This document shows, one piece after another, positions 37,561-49,292 of a DNA stretch of 64,000 nucleotides. Position 1 is the first letter of the stretch, and each line of letters begins with the position of its first letter. Where the stretch lies: assembly GCA_002104905.1 (NCBI GenBank), contig MCFE01000490.1:1-64000 (forward strand). Reading direction: 5' to 3'. The position numbers were made by a program, and so were the translations under genes. The DNA comes from Basidiobolus meristosporus CBS 931.73. Lineage: Eukaryota; Basidiobolomycota; Basidiobolomycetes; Basidiobolales; Basidiobolaceae. The notes under the pieces are model-generated. The model was given only the letters and a program-made list of their open reading frames with translations, was not told where the DNA came from and did not search any database.

Positions 37561-39487
37561 GTCAAGAAGGCGTGACTATCTCTGGATATGTAGACAATGT
37601 ATCCCCAAGTTATTAACTGTTAAATATTGAAGTGAATCCGTACAATTTTTCAAGGCAAAGCTTGGATATATTGAGATGGATTAAAACTGCACTTGGATTC
37701 GATTCGGCCATGCGTGCATCTACACCTCCTCAAGCTCAGTTAAGGTATCAGTAGAATGCTTGCTCCCAAGCCAGCCCAACGGCGGGAACTCGGTCCTGGC
37801 ATATGGAACACCACAGACCCTATGTTTCGGGATGGCTGCGCAACTTATCTAGTGTTACACAATCGTGGTATGACATCCCTCATATCGTAATAGATCCAAG
37901 ATACTTACATATGACAAGAATTCTCGGTTACAGGCTATAATACGTTGGTAGAATGAGATATACTTGTTGCCTGTGGAAAATGGTAATTGTTAAAGGCGAC
38001 CCAATCCTTATTAAACTTGATTGATATTTCATAGGCCAATAAAGGAATCTGGCCAGGATCCACCTATAGGTTCTCGGATCGCATGATTGAAGCATTGCAG
38101 GGAAAATATCCGGCTTGTCTTTCATTGGGTGTTCAGTATATACTTCTGGCATATACAAAATTGTTATTTCACAGGCATTGTACTACCTTGGCTGAGCTGG
38201 GAGACCTCCAGGGCCGGATAGAGCCAGCCTTGTAAGGAATGATTCTTGTTCCCTTGGGGAGGCTGTTGAATGAAGATGGCAAGCACAACAGGTCATATCA
38301 CCCTATAAAGAATCTCATATTTGGAGTTCATTTGATAATTGACTTGTATTCTGCTGGTGCTTTGATGGTATTTTGCAGACATTCAGCCAGTGCTTTTCCC
38401 TCATATTCTTGGTTTTAAATTATTGTGGAAGTGATCAGCAGCTCATTACCAAACTTGGTGTGGACAGTATTCAGCCTAGCCTCCTACTGGGAAATATGTC
38501 CTCTTGCCTACCAAACAGCTAGAACCTAAGATAGCTGGCAGCTGTTAGTTAGGTGAGTCTTGGATCCTATGGCTTAGTAGTTTTCCAATGTGTGGAGCAA
38601 AACAGACACTAATGAGACTAAAGCACCTCAAATAGCCCTCAAAATGACCAAATCTTTTGCAAATGCAGTTTCACACTGATTATATGGCTAGATCCCACCA
38701 AAGTTGTAAGCCCCTCAAAGCCCACTATTCTTATCTCCCTGTACATCTGTGCTAAAGGTAACTTCAAAAGAGCAAGAAATTGCTCTATGTTGCTCACCTA
38801 AGGAGACAAGACAAAGTTAGTAATCTCTTATGCTACATCAGCAAAATACCTGCCCAAGTATGGGTAGAAACACCCAGGGTAACAGTTGCGTAAGTATGCA
38901 TATTGCATTGATGAGCTGATTCCAGACCAATAATCTGAAAATCAAATTCTAATCCTGATATTTCTACATATAAGAAATAACTGAATGCTACTGTCAGATT
39001 CAACCCAGATCAGCCATCATAATCCTGTAAAGATACCAACACAATAACCACAAGTTAGAACTTCCATCTTTCTCAGTAGGCTTACAACAGGTTCTTGATA
39101 GTGTTTTGGAGATATCCAGCTAGCCTATACATTGGGATTGCTTATTATGGTAGAGATGTTGCAGACTTTCAGTGAATTTCTGATGGCTTTACCATGGCCT
39201 ACAGCAATTGACTGTTATTACAATATAATACCACAGCAGCAATTTGTACAATGCTGTTCTACTTGTCATGAACATATGACAGTCCTAAGTATATATATTC
39301 AGTTCAGACACTGTAAAACCATACCAGACAGATTTCCTTCAGAACCTTCCACCACTTCCCATCAGTTTGCCCTTGCTCATGCCAAATGGGGTAAGTAGTG
39401 ATCATATGGCCTGGCTATGTAGCTGGCAGCTCACTTTGTTACCTCATTATATGCATCATTGTCTTGTTACAACTGACATGCCAACTC
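37561..39487. other. Decayed repeat DNA without genes
   Basis: No open frame of note. CG dinucleotides are almost absent: I see none from 38,401 to 38,885 and none from 38,891 to 39,558. A 17-nt word (caacccagatcagccat) at about 39,002 recurs near 42,478, so part of this is shared repeat sequence. Confidence 0.55.
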
Positions 39488-40145
39488 CCAAAGCCCCTCC
39501 CTGTGAGAAATAATTTGGTCCTGCAGGTGGATCCAATATAGATCAGCTATCTGGATTGTGACGGCATTTAGCTGATTTTCTGCCAAATAAAGTAACCAAC
39601 TTAATAGTGTTTTAACAGTATTTTAGCAGGGACTTGCATGGCATTCTGACAGTCTTGATGCAGTCTACACTTATTGAGTAGACCTAATTGGCCAATACTT
39701 GCAAATGCCTTAAATGGAAGAATATTGTTGGTGTTTTAATGGCCTTGATGCAACTACTGTTGGCATTATCATGACAGTGTGATAGCCTACAGCTAGTCCT
39801 GTATAGTGCTACCATACCAATTTACCAAATTATTTTTGCTTTTTCTACCTCCCCTTGCCCTGTTCATATATTCCACTGTGGATTTACCCCTCTTTAATTG
39901 CTTACCCACCACTACCACAGGCATTCCACACATAGTTTAAATAAAAAAAGCTCTGGTCTTCTGCCCCCTAACCTCTACATATGTGAACACCTGCTGCAAT
40001 TGACACACTTCTATCACCTCAACCTTATGGCTTTATAGTGTGGTACTTGCAAAGCTCTCATATACCTTGTATTGCTGGTAACATATGCATCTTGCAAACA
40101 TATGCTTGGTTACTGCCACTCTTGTCATGAACACCTCATGAATAT
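39488..40145 (-). mobile_element. 3' fragment of the Tnp2-type DNA transposon (copy 1)
   Basis: Closely similar, in the same orientation, to 61,262-61,990. The shared part begins near aataatttggtcct at 39,509 (61,268 in the other copy) and runs through the last coding block of the transposon (cttgcaaacatatgcttggt) to about 40,145. All frames are broken. No transposase core is present in this copy, so it is a terminal fragment. Confidence 0.7.
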
Positions 40146-40189
40146 CCACTGATTAAACTCAGCAGTAGAAGATCCACCTGACAGCAGCT

Positions 40190-41690
40190 TGCTTTGACAT
40201 TCTGTGCTACATGCAGGACTACATCCCAAAAAGGCCATGTTGACAGTGTGCCCACTAAAGGTAATAATGTGATATCATCAGGCTCTCAGTCAAGTAGGCA
40301 ATTGAAAATCTCTGCAGAGCTGCAAGCTGACCACAATGCTCAGGTAGATAAGAAACCAGTAATTGCAGTACCTCTGGTGGAAGAACAGCAAATGACCACC
40401 ATAATATCACCATCACCAGTATTAGCAAGTATGTAGTCAGCTCATACCAAAGCATTAATGAAGCTATTAGGTGCAGTGGCTGATAGGATAGATGCAATGG
40501 CCTAGAGAAATCAGCAAACAATACAGAGACAAGGTGAGTGGAGATTGCATGCACAACAATCAATATCACAAATAGAGAATGCAGTATCTTTACTGCAGCA
40601 TAAAACTCAAGTAGCTCAATGTCACAGACCAGAGTAGAGCCACTTCCTAATTTAACTACAGAGAATTACCCTGCAGTCTTTGAAGCACAAAATCAGTGTC
40701 CAAAGACAAAGCATACATAAAACCTATTAAGCATGGGATGGTAAGACTGTAACACTAAAACTAAAGCCTAAAAATTAAAAGACATTGTAGATCTGTGAGG
40801 CTATTGGGTGCCATGAAGAGGATTGGACCAGCATTCAAGAGGCTGCAAGAAGTCTACTATGTCATCATGGACTATCAGGAACTCAATGGCAAGCAAGATG
40901 TACCTGACCTATTCCACAAACATATTCCAGGATTCTAGTGAGCAAAGAGATTTTAGACCAGTATTGGTGTGCAGAGAAACTATCTCAAGAATGGTGAATC
41001 TACCAAAGGTAGCAGTACAAAGGTCCATGGCTAAGAACCAGCAGCTTCCTCAAAAGCCCAGCATCAGCAGGGCAGAATACTCCAAAATAGTTGCAAAGAA
41101 ACACCAGGTTACCAAAAGAGCTCCAGTGATGACATACCAGTAGAAATTGATATGCTAATGCAGCATTTATCAAAAAAGTAATGTGGCATAGTACAAGAAG
41201 CTCACTGTCACTGTGACAGTAAAAGGCCTGGTAGAGATAAAGTTGAAGGAAAAAAGTCTACCCAAAACAGAGACAGCAATGTATGAGAAAAGATATGCAG
41301 TTATCATCATTTGAAGCTTACAACTTAGAACAACTCAAGTCACAGAATATGCAAGAAGAACTACCTCCATACCCTCCATTGTAGACAGAGTGGAGAACCT
41401 GCAGACTGGTAAAGCAGCAATGTCAAGAAGACCATCACAATATCTGAAGTGGAGCTTTAGAATATCAACAGTGACACAAGAAGTGGCAGCAGTACTTCTT
41501 TAAAAGGAGTACTCAAGAGAACACACTTGAATATTGCAAGGACTTAGTGTAATGACTGGCAGATGAGATATTGGACCTTGCAGGGCTGGCTGAAGACCAG
41601 GGCATATTGGAACTGGTGAATGAACAATGGAATAAGGTGGTAGGATTCCAGCTAATGTCCTGTGTAATGGGTGCCCCTACAAAGAATAAT
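40190..41690 (+). mobile_element. Decayed gag-like relic
   Basis: Short frames with many stops are polar and Gln/Lys-rich (for example MDQHSRGCKKSTMSSWTIRN at 40,823). At about 41,530-41,640 a segment codes for EDQGILELVNEQWNK, which recurs at 44.6 and 46.9 kb (EDQDSWEPMNQQWRK; EDQDVWEPVNEQWHR) on the minus strand. No reverse transcriptase is attached. I call it gag-like because of its composition and repetition among retroelement debris; this is not certain. I see no CG from 39,563 to 41,970. Confidence 0.4.
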
Positions 41691-42751
41691 TGTGATGATC
41701 CTACCAAAAGAATGTCAAAAATTAAATTCCCATGACTGAGAGGTATTGATGCTACAATAAAATTCCACAACAGGATGCAAATTTTTGTATCTTTAACAAT
41801 TTACAAAGCTGGGTTGTAGTTACCAAATTAACAAGATAATAATATACAAATCTGCTGAAATTGTACAAAAGTTGTTTCAAAAGTTTAAACCAAATGATTT
41901 GAGCTGGTTTAAATAATTAAAATAAAACTTTTTGCTGTGAGGACACAATGCAAGACAATTAAAAAGATTGCACCGCAAATTTGACAAAAAACTGAGTCCA
42001 ATTTTCATTGCAATAATACATAGGTGGCTTTTGATTGTTTCACTGCTAATTCTCACACTTTCTGATTACATACACTCAGTCACCTCCTACATTGTACACA
42101 TTGATTGGCAATTGCCTCTTTTTTGTTGTAGGAGTCTTAGAGATATTGGAAGTGATTAGGAGAGCAATTAGAATATGTGGTTTTTGCTTAATGATCCATT
42201 GAATGTAAAAGTGGTATTCATACTTTTACATAGTCTTGGCACAACAAGCACATATAATACATTTTGGATGGTCTCAAGCAAATGAGCAGAAAGCTTGGGG
42301 CTGCTTGGACAACTTTGTGAGTTTTCAGGTCTTGGGTACCTGATATTTTGGTGAAAATATTCTAACCAAATCTCAGCAAGAAATCTGGTCAGTAACTCTC
42401 CAAGACTTATAGGTAATGCTCTAAGTGACTAAGTTAAGTGAATTTATAGATGGAATTAGAAATTTCTACAGCAGATGCAACCCAGATCAGCCATTGTGAT
42501 CCTGAATATTTAGGTGGAATTACAAATTTTTAAAGCATTCTCCACACTCCTTACTTCCTGAACTAAGCAAATCAAGTACTTTTCACACATATGAACTGGT
42601 TTATCCCTGTTCAATCTTCAGTTGTAATTCAATTTTCAATTCTACAAACCTATAGGAGTTCCTATATCCAACACTTATGTTGAGCCCATTCTCACACCCA
42701 ACAAGTAACTCCATTAAATGCATCATTCAGTAAGTATTTTTGCTGTAACAC
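41691..42751 (+). repeat. LTR-like repeat family B, copy 1 (interrupted)
   Basis: Begins TGTGATGATCC, as does copy 2 at 46,354. The two copies align through ggcttttgattg, cacctcctac, acactccttacttcctga and aacaagtaactccatta to the ttctgctrtaa end. Copy 1 contains a 349-bp-family LTR at about 42,124-42,536 that copy 2 lacks, so the insertion came later. Flanks do not show a clear target duplication. Classification as an LTR is inferred from size and TG start. Confidence 0.6.
42124..42536 (+). repeat. Solo LTR of the 349-bp family, nested in repeat B
   Basis: Begins TGTTGTAGGAGTCTTAGAGA and matches the LTRs at 51,571 and 60,432 (RC) along its length, including ctgatattttggtgaaaata. It holds an extra ~60 bp near its 3' end (a repeat of its own last segment). 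The flanking B repeat continues directly on either side (cctctttttt / cacactccttacttcc), as in the uninterrupted copy at 46.6 kb. Confidence 0.75.
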
Positions 42752-44346
42752 TGTGGTGGTGCATAAGTCCAAAAGAGAGATGTGCCCAACACTTATCAAC
42801 TGTTTGTGTGTGGGGTGTTTACTGTTATGAATAGACACAAGGCAGGAGGAAAAGCTAGGCATGGCAGGAAAGGACTTAGGTGTGGACCATCAAGGCAAGG
42901 AAGGATTCAAGGCAAGGCTGTTTATTTAAGGCCTATGTTTATCAGACTGAGGAATACTTAAGGGGGGATAGGACTATATATACTTTTTGATTATACTGAT
43001 GCCAAGAGATATTGGCTAATACTAATGGGGTTGTGGGGTGAGGCACAGCAATGTGCTGGGGATAATAATATAGAAGGCAAGGCACTGAGACAGGATGGGG
43101 AAATGGATTGGGTCACCTGATCATGTGACTAAGTCATGTGACCCAGCATTTCCATATATGGTGCTGGACTATGAAAAATACAATGGGAAGCTTCCATGGA
43201 ATGTTCCATTGTGTAACAAGGGTTTGGAATGGTCAGGAACTTTCTGGAAGGTGGTAGAAGGTTCCAGAAGGAATCTCTTAGAAATTGAGCTAGGAAGCTG
43301 AAACTTGGCATGGGTGTTCATGGTTGTCATGTGATCATGACATTTACTGGGTGCAATAACCTCTGGCAAATGCTTGCTAGGAATAATCAGGTTCTCTCTA
43401 TATACTAATGTGAGGGGGAATAAAGCCACCAGCTTGTCAAGGGAAAACTATTGAGCTATAATCCCCAACTTGGTTGGCATCTTAACAAAAGCATATGCAG
43501 GGTTCAGCATTCTTTGAGATGACAATGTACTAAAGCTTCCAAAGTCAAAACAACTGTGAACTCCATCAGCAGGGACTTGATAAGAATGCAGCTGTGGTCA
43601 ATAGTTACAAAGACAGAAAAGTATCTTTGCCTGTACAAGAACAAACTTGGGAAAGAATCAAATATGATAGAAGATACCTACTCTGAGTATTCCTCACAAG
43701 TAGCACCTCCAAGGTCAGTTGGCTGTCAGTGCGGTTTCCTGGGAGTGTCCTGTGGTCTGGGGTTGGAAGTTCAGGTAGCAGCAGGTAGCAGTGATCACAC
43801 TAACCAACAAGTTGGTATATTGATAAAAGGGATGATGATATATTGTTGAGGGATAGCCTCCCTTATATACTTTTCCTACTGGCTAAGTGATTACTAATCA
43901 TGGTGTTCCAGAAGGTTCCAGATATCAATTGAAATCTTAATGACATCAGAATGACCTAAGAATGTTCTAAGTAGGTGTTGGAAGGTTCTAAGAGGCACAG
44001 CACATCCCACCAATCAGGAATCAGTACTCTGAAACCTGTGTAACATAGGGATACCATATATGGTATCCAAATGGTAGGGATGGTGACACAGGTTGATCAT
44101 GTGTCACAGGTACTGGTGCAGGTACTTGCCTAATATAGAAGCACTTACTGCTAGTAATCTTACATAAAGTAGGGGATAACTTATGCAATAATGTAAGCAG
44201 GTGTGATAGTCAACAAGCTTATGGGATAATACTGATCAGGTAAGACAAATGCAATAAAACTAAAATAAGCGTTGTAGAGATATAGGGAAGTAGAAAATAT
44301 GGGAATGAGCACATCTGTTAGTAGGTGTCACTGTCACCCCACTACA
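42752..44346 (-). repeat. 1,071-bp-family LTR, inverted copy (interrupted)
   Basis: Reverse complement of 49,293-50,363. The minus-strand sequence starts TGTAGTGGGGTGACAGTGAC at 44,346 and ends CACCACCACA at 42,752, giving imperfect terminal repeats TGTAGTGG/CCACCACA. After removing the 520-bp insertion at 42,823-43,342 and one 5-bp duplication it is 1,070 bp, against 1,071 bp for the other copy. No coding capacity. Confidence 0.85.
42823..43342 (+). repeat. 520-bp solo LTR with tttac target duplication
   Basis: Starts TGTTATGAATAGACACAAGG and ends GATCATGACA. It is flanked by tttac at 42,818-42,822 and tttac at 43,343-43,347. The 1,071-bp LTR continues across it without loss, as the intact copy at 49,293-50,363 shows. 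A 5-bp duplication and TG...CA ends are the marks of an LTR-element integration followed by LTR-LTR recombination. Confidence 0.85.
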
Positions 44347-44574
44347 GTGCTGGTATTTGCCTAATATAGCAGCACTTACATCTAGTAGTCTTACATAGAT
44401 GAGAGATAACTATGCAATAAATAAGCAAGTATTTTAGTTAGACTGTTTATGGGATAGCACTCATCAGATAAGACAAATGGGATAAAACTAAACTAAGGGT
44501 AGTAGAGAAATAGGGAAGTAGAAAATATGGAAATGGGCACATCCTTCAGTGGGTGTCACTATAATGCCACTACA
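44347..44574 (-). repeat. Second, partial copy of the 1,071-bp-family LTR start
   Basis: The minus strand from 44,574 reads TGTAGTGGCATTATAGTGAC and follows the first ~230 bp of the family. It sits directly behind the copy at 42,752-44,346 in the same orientation, so the LTR 5' segment is tandemly duplicated. Confidence 0.7.
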
Positions 44575-45020
44575 ATGCCATTTTTCCATGACTTTAGTGG
44601 GAACCCTGCAGCTTTACGCCATTGTTGATTCATTGGTTCCCATGAGTCCTGATCTTCAGCAGGCACAGCAAGGTCTAGCACCTCATCTGCTAGTCTCTGC
44701 AATAAATTCTGGCTATACTCAAGTACATTTCCTTGAGCACTGCTCATGAAGTGGTACTGCTACCTTTTGCTGTGCATGTTATTGCCCCAAATTCCACTTT
44801 AGGGAAGGTGATAGTCATCTGAGTTCTTGATGTTGCTACTTTGTCTGCCAGTGGGATCTCTACCATGTCTACAATGAAGGATATGGAGTCTGTGGTAGAC
44901 AATTTGCCTTTCTCTGTAAATTCATCTACCTAACTGGAGTGTAGCTCAACTGACTGTGCTTCCAACTTGTGAGAAAACAGTGGTTGTATACTAGATAATT
45001 CTTCTTGACTGTAATGGAAT
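44575..45020 (-). mobile_element. Gag-like relic on the minus strand (copy 2)
   Basis: The minus strand codes for a block with EDQDSWEPMNQQWRK, and the downstream segment (cctttctctgtaaattcatctacc on +) recurs at about 46,960. This is the same family as the relics at 41.5 and 46.9 kb. No intact frame. Confidence 0.45.
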
Positions 45021-45039
45021 TTAATGTGTTCTGACCCTT

Positions 45040-46353
45040 CAAAGGCAACAGCAACCTGTTTGCAACTATTGCAAAAGGAAAGGACACACATTACACAAGT
45101 GCCTCAAAAAGAGAGATAATCAGCCAAAGATGCCTGAAAATGGAAATGCTGCCACACCAGAAGATATACTACTTATATATGCATTCAATATTACCATCAA
45201 TAAGCATTCCCGTATCCGGTATATTGACTCTGGAGCATCTCAACACTTTACACACCAAAAAGAACTTCTTAGCCATATCAAGAGATTCCAATTAAGAAGG
45301 CTTTCATGGGTGACAATAGAACACTTGATTCATTGGGAGAAGGAATTATCCAAATATGCCTTAAAAGCAGTGAAGGAAGCCATAAACTTACCTTCAAAGA
45401 GGTACTCCTTGTAACAGAAATTGCCAAGAACCCAATATTTGTAAGCAAGGCCACTGCAGAAGGACTCAGTTTCAGCATTGACATATCTAGATGCAGGATC
45501 ACTGATACAAGAGGTGCCCATATTGCTATGGGTATCAGAGATCAGAATCTATACAGGTTGACTTATGTTCCATCCTATTTGGAAGCTAATTTAAGTAATT
45601 TAAATGAAGAAACACCAATGCTTTTGCACAGGAGATTTGGGCACATCAATTTAGATTATTTGCGCAAATGATCAAAGATCAGCTAATTTCCGGACCAAAA
45701 ATTGATCCACCAGCTAATTTGGAGCACTGCAAAGCCTGCATATATGGGAAACAAGTCAGGTAATTGTTCAACAGCTCTGGATTAGTCAATACTAAGAGAA
45801 AATTAGATCAAATTCACTCAGTTCTGTGTGGATCAATGCATAATATATCCTTAAGCAGGATGAAGTATTTAATCACTTTTATTCATGATCATAAAGGATA
45901 TAAGCAGGTCTACCTCCTGAAGAGAAAGGGAGAAGTTCTGTCTAAGCTCAGGGAATGAAAGCCATGGTGGCAAGAGAAATTAGTGAAAAAGTTAAAAAAA
46001 TTGCATTGCCAATGGTGAAAAATATACCTCAAAGCTATTCATCCACTTCTGCCAAGTTCATGGGATAAAGCAAGAGACTACAGTACCATACTCCCAACAG
46101 TGAAAAGAAGTAGCAGAGCATGCAAACAGATCAATGACTGAGATGGCAAGATCCATGAACCATGATCAACAGTTATCCTACAATTTTTGGGCAGAATTAG
46201 TTGTCAAAGCTACTTACATTAAAATTAGGAGCTATAACAAAGTATATTGTGATTCTACTCTATTTGAAGCACAATAGGGACACAGACCAAGAGCAGAACA
46301 TCTAAGAATATTTGGGTGTACAGCATACGGCAAGAGACCCTATGGGAAATTAT
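45040..46353 (+). mobile_element. Ty1/copia fragment: Gag zinc knuckle, protease, integrase part
   Basis: In order: a CCHC knuckle VCNYCKRKGHTLHKCLKK (45,058-45,114); the protease motif IDSGASQHFTHQKE near 45,222; a frameshift near 45,300; then MGDNRTLDSLGEGIIQI and the GAG-pre-integrase block LLHRRFGHINLDYLRK (to 45,671). Integrase pieces follow (EHCKACIYGKQVR, then YLITFIHDHKGYKQVYLLK at about 45,866-45,930; HLRIFGCTAYGKRP near 46,300). Stops and frameshifts separate them. The order PR-INT before RT defines copia. RT and RNase H are missing; the end abuts repeat B copy 2 at 46,354. Confidence 0.85.
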
Positions 46354-46835
46354 TGTGATGATCCCATCAGAAGGCCACCACAGATTTATAGTTCCATGAC
46401 TAAGAGGTACTGATCCTGTCAGGATACCATGCTGAGACCATTAAAAAATAATTGCACCCCAGATTTCACCAAAAATTTAGTCAAAATTTTACATTACATG
46501 GATATATAAGTGGCTTTTGATTGGTTCCTTGCCAATTTGCTCCCTTTCTGATTCTGGATACTTGATCACCTCCTACCTTTGTGTGAATTGGTTGGCTACT
46601 GCCTCTTTTTCACACTCCTTACTTCCTAACTCAACTGTATCTCTTACTTTTCATGCGTACATATTGATTTATCTCTGTCAAAACTTAAGTTGACCTCAAT
46701 TGCCAACTGTACTGACCTATACAAGTCCCTATACCCTACACTAACATTAAGCCCAACCCCACACTCAACAAGCAACTCCATTAATATCCACCACTCAATA
46801 AGTATTTCTGCTATAATGCTCTGGTTCCACAACTT
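46354..46835 (+). repeat. LTR-like repeat family B, copy 2 (uninterrupted)
   Basis: Starts TGTGATGATCC like copy 1 at 41,691 and runs to about ctgctataatgc. It follows the truncated copia integrase directly, so it probably inserted there or was joined by deletion. It serves as the uninterrupted reference that reveals the nested LTR in copy 1. Confidence 0.6.
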
Positions 46836-47580
46836 TGGCAGGAACCCAATGGCTCTATGCCACTGTTCATTCACTGGTTCCCACACGTCCTGGTCTTCAG
46901 CTGGCACTGCAAGATCTCCACTCCGTTAACAGTGGTGGATATGGAGGCTGTGATAGACAAATTGCCTTTTTCTGCAAACTCATCTACCTTAACGGAGTGT
47001 AGCTCAACTGGCTGCACTTCCAACTCTTGTGTAAACAGCTGTTTTCTTGTGGGTAATTCTTGTTAGCTATGATGAAATTCAGTCTGTTCCAGGCTTGCAG
47101 TGCTAATTGGCAAGAACTGCAGTTTTTTTGGATGCTTCCCTGTCTCAGGCTTGGGAAGACATTTTTCCCTTTACATTCTCCTTTATCACTGCCAGGGCTC
47201 TCACTGCTACTTTGTCTGAGCGCTTCTTGTAATGAGCTACATCTTCTCCTTGATCAATTCTGCTCTGACCCATCTGTTTTGGCCTGCTTGTTCCTTGCTG
47301 GCACTCCTCTGGCAACCTGACAGTTCTTTTCTGCTTCTTTCAAGCTCCAAGCTGTAGTTGTCACAGGCTTCTAAGAAAGCTGCTGGCTTTTATCACTGCC
47401 AGGTCCTTCACTGCTCCTTTGACTGAGTGCTTCTTCTGTGGTACTATGCTTTTTCCTTGATCAATGTTGTGCTGGTGCCTCTGTGTCTGCCTGCTTATCC
47501 TTTATTGGTACTCTTCCAGCTACCTGGTGTCTCTTTGACACTTGTCTGGAGCTTTTGGCCCTGCTTGTAATGGACCATAT
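46836..47580 (-). mobile_element. Gag-like relic (copy 3) with a ~206-bp tandem repeat
   Basis: The minus strand codes for a block with EDQDVWEPVNEQWHR at about 46,860-46,905. Beyond it, ctttatcactgccagg at 47,181 recurs at 47,387. The two units of about 206 bp share the order tatcactgccagg, ctgctwctttg, gagygcttctt, ccttgatcaat and ggcactcct/ggtactctt. No intact frame. Confidence 0.5.
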
Positions 47581-48126
47581 TCAAGTATTAGCCGTAAAGT
47601 AAAACCTATAAAAAGCACTTATAGTGCCAGATAGTACCAGTGGACCAAGATAGTGCCATGCATTTTTGCAACATGATACAAGCTACAGGAGCTAGATTCA
47701 GTGTGCCATGGGTATTGAGTGCTAGATCCATGTCTTTAGTCCTTCTGTGCTAATACACATCCTGCACAACATTGATCCAAAAAAAGGTCAAAAATGGATT
47801 TTCTCTATCATGATGGGTGAAGCACAGAGGCTGTTTTGCATGAAGATGAAGAGCTAGGTTTCACACTCTGTGGCCAAGTATAGGCTTGCTTGGCTTCCCT
47901 GGCACACTCTGGCATGACTTGGCACTCATGGCTCAATGTGGCACTATCCAACAGTACAAGTCTAATTTATAATGCTTAAAAAGGTGGGTAAATCATTGCA
48001 TGTTACATTTAGATAGGTGCAATATCTCAAATACAAGACTGTCTTAAGTTCACATGAGTATTGACCAAAAAGTGATATGATAGTGTTATGTGTTGAAGGT
48101 CAAACTGCTTGCCCCATGGACAAGAC
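47581..48126. other. Unassigned repeat-region DNA
   Basis: About 550 bp left of the gypsy element with no recognisable coding or repeat match inside the window. Confidence 0.4.
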
Positions 48127-48494
48127 TGTGAGTACTAAATGCAGTACCCACCCTTTGCCCAAGAGTTCTCCCCAGAGTCTTACCCAAAGTCCCCCAGTAT
48201 CCTCCCATGATTCCCCCACACGCCCTCCCTTCTATCCCTACCCTTATCTAGTTAGAACACTTACCATAACAGGAAGGTGCTCACACCCCTATTTTATAAC
48301 ACATTGACTATTATCTAAGCCCCCCAAGTGATATATATATGTACCCAATTGAACCAAGACAAGGGAATTGGGACAAAATAAACACAAGTCTTTATTACCT
48401 TGCTACCTTCTATTGGAAGCTACTCTGAGCCAAGTGGTACTGACTTGACCTATAAGCTCTCCCACTCACCAAGTACAGTCAGTAATAACCCACA
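48127..48494 (+). repeat. 5' LTR of the gypsy element
   Basis: TGTGAGTACT...ATAACCCACA, 368 bp. It contains a TATA-like gatatatatatg and an AATAAA-like aaaataaac, as expected for an LTR promoter and polyadenylation site. A primer-binding-like tatttggtgctgtct follows it. Confidence 0.92.
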
Positions 48495-48535
48495 TATTTG
48501 GTGCTGTCTCTGCAGAAATAAGCACAAGTGAGGTA

Positions 48536-49289
48536 ATGACTACTACAATCAAAATAAAAACGTACAAGGGAAAGAGAGTGAAAGCCCTTGAGTGGTTTGA
48601 TAAGTTTGAGAGAGTTGTGGTTGATGCAGGATGGGACAACAATAAGAAAGTAAGGTAGTTTGCAAGATATATGGAAGGGTCAGCATGGCAATGGCATTAT
48701 GGGTTGGAAGATGCAGTTAAAGACAACTGGGATGCACAGAAGAAGCCTACAAGACATGCTTTCTATATGCCAAAGGATACCACTACAAAGCCCTTCTACT
48801 GTCCTCACAGAAGAAAAGCAGTGAGAGCTATGAAGCCTACACTGAACTGTTTCTCCAACAAGTTTGATGTCTCCCAAAGGACAAAATTGCCAAACAACAG
48901 CTCATGAGGTATTACATCATGGGCTTAGATGACAAAATAAGTCATAGGGCATCCAAAGAACAACAGGGATGTAAAACACTGCAAGAGTTGGTCAAACAAG
49001 TGCAAGGGGCATCTTGCTATGGGGGCTACCCTAGAGTGATACAAATGATTGAAGGACAGGGATCCCCTGTAAGAAAGGAAAAATTGCCTCCCCAAAAGAC
49101 CGTGAGTTATAAGAATTACGGCAAAAGGTCCAAGAACTCTTGATCAACAATGTCCAAGAAGTCCCCAAAGAAGGTGATAAACTCTGGGAAGCTGTTGTAG
49201 ATCTAAAGGCCCAGGAACAAGCCCTGACCCAACAGATGGAACAACCACAACAATAGTATCTGTGTTATGTGTGTGGAGAAGTAGGTCAC
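48536..49289 (+). pseudogene. Gypsy Gag, first part (broken)
   Basis: Starts at the ATG 41 nt after the LTR. The capsid-like core reads KALEWFDKFERVVVDAGW and MEGSAWQWHYGLED, typical of retrotransposon Gag. A stop after NNKKVR, a frameshift near 48,905 and a TAG at 49,254-49,256 break it. It ends inside the zinc knuckle: the ligands Cys (49,263), Cys (49,272) and His (49,287) are present, then the 1,071-bp LTR begins. Confidence 0.8.
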
Positions 49290-49292
49290 CAA

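Noticed and set aside
37561-48126. Repeat-induced point mutation (RIP) of the Neurospora type
   Set aside because: RIP acts mainly on CpA. Here CA and TG remain common and CG is what is missing, which fits methyl-CpG deamination better.
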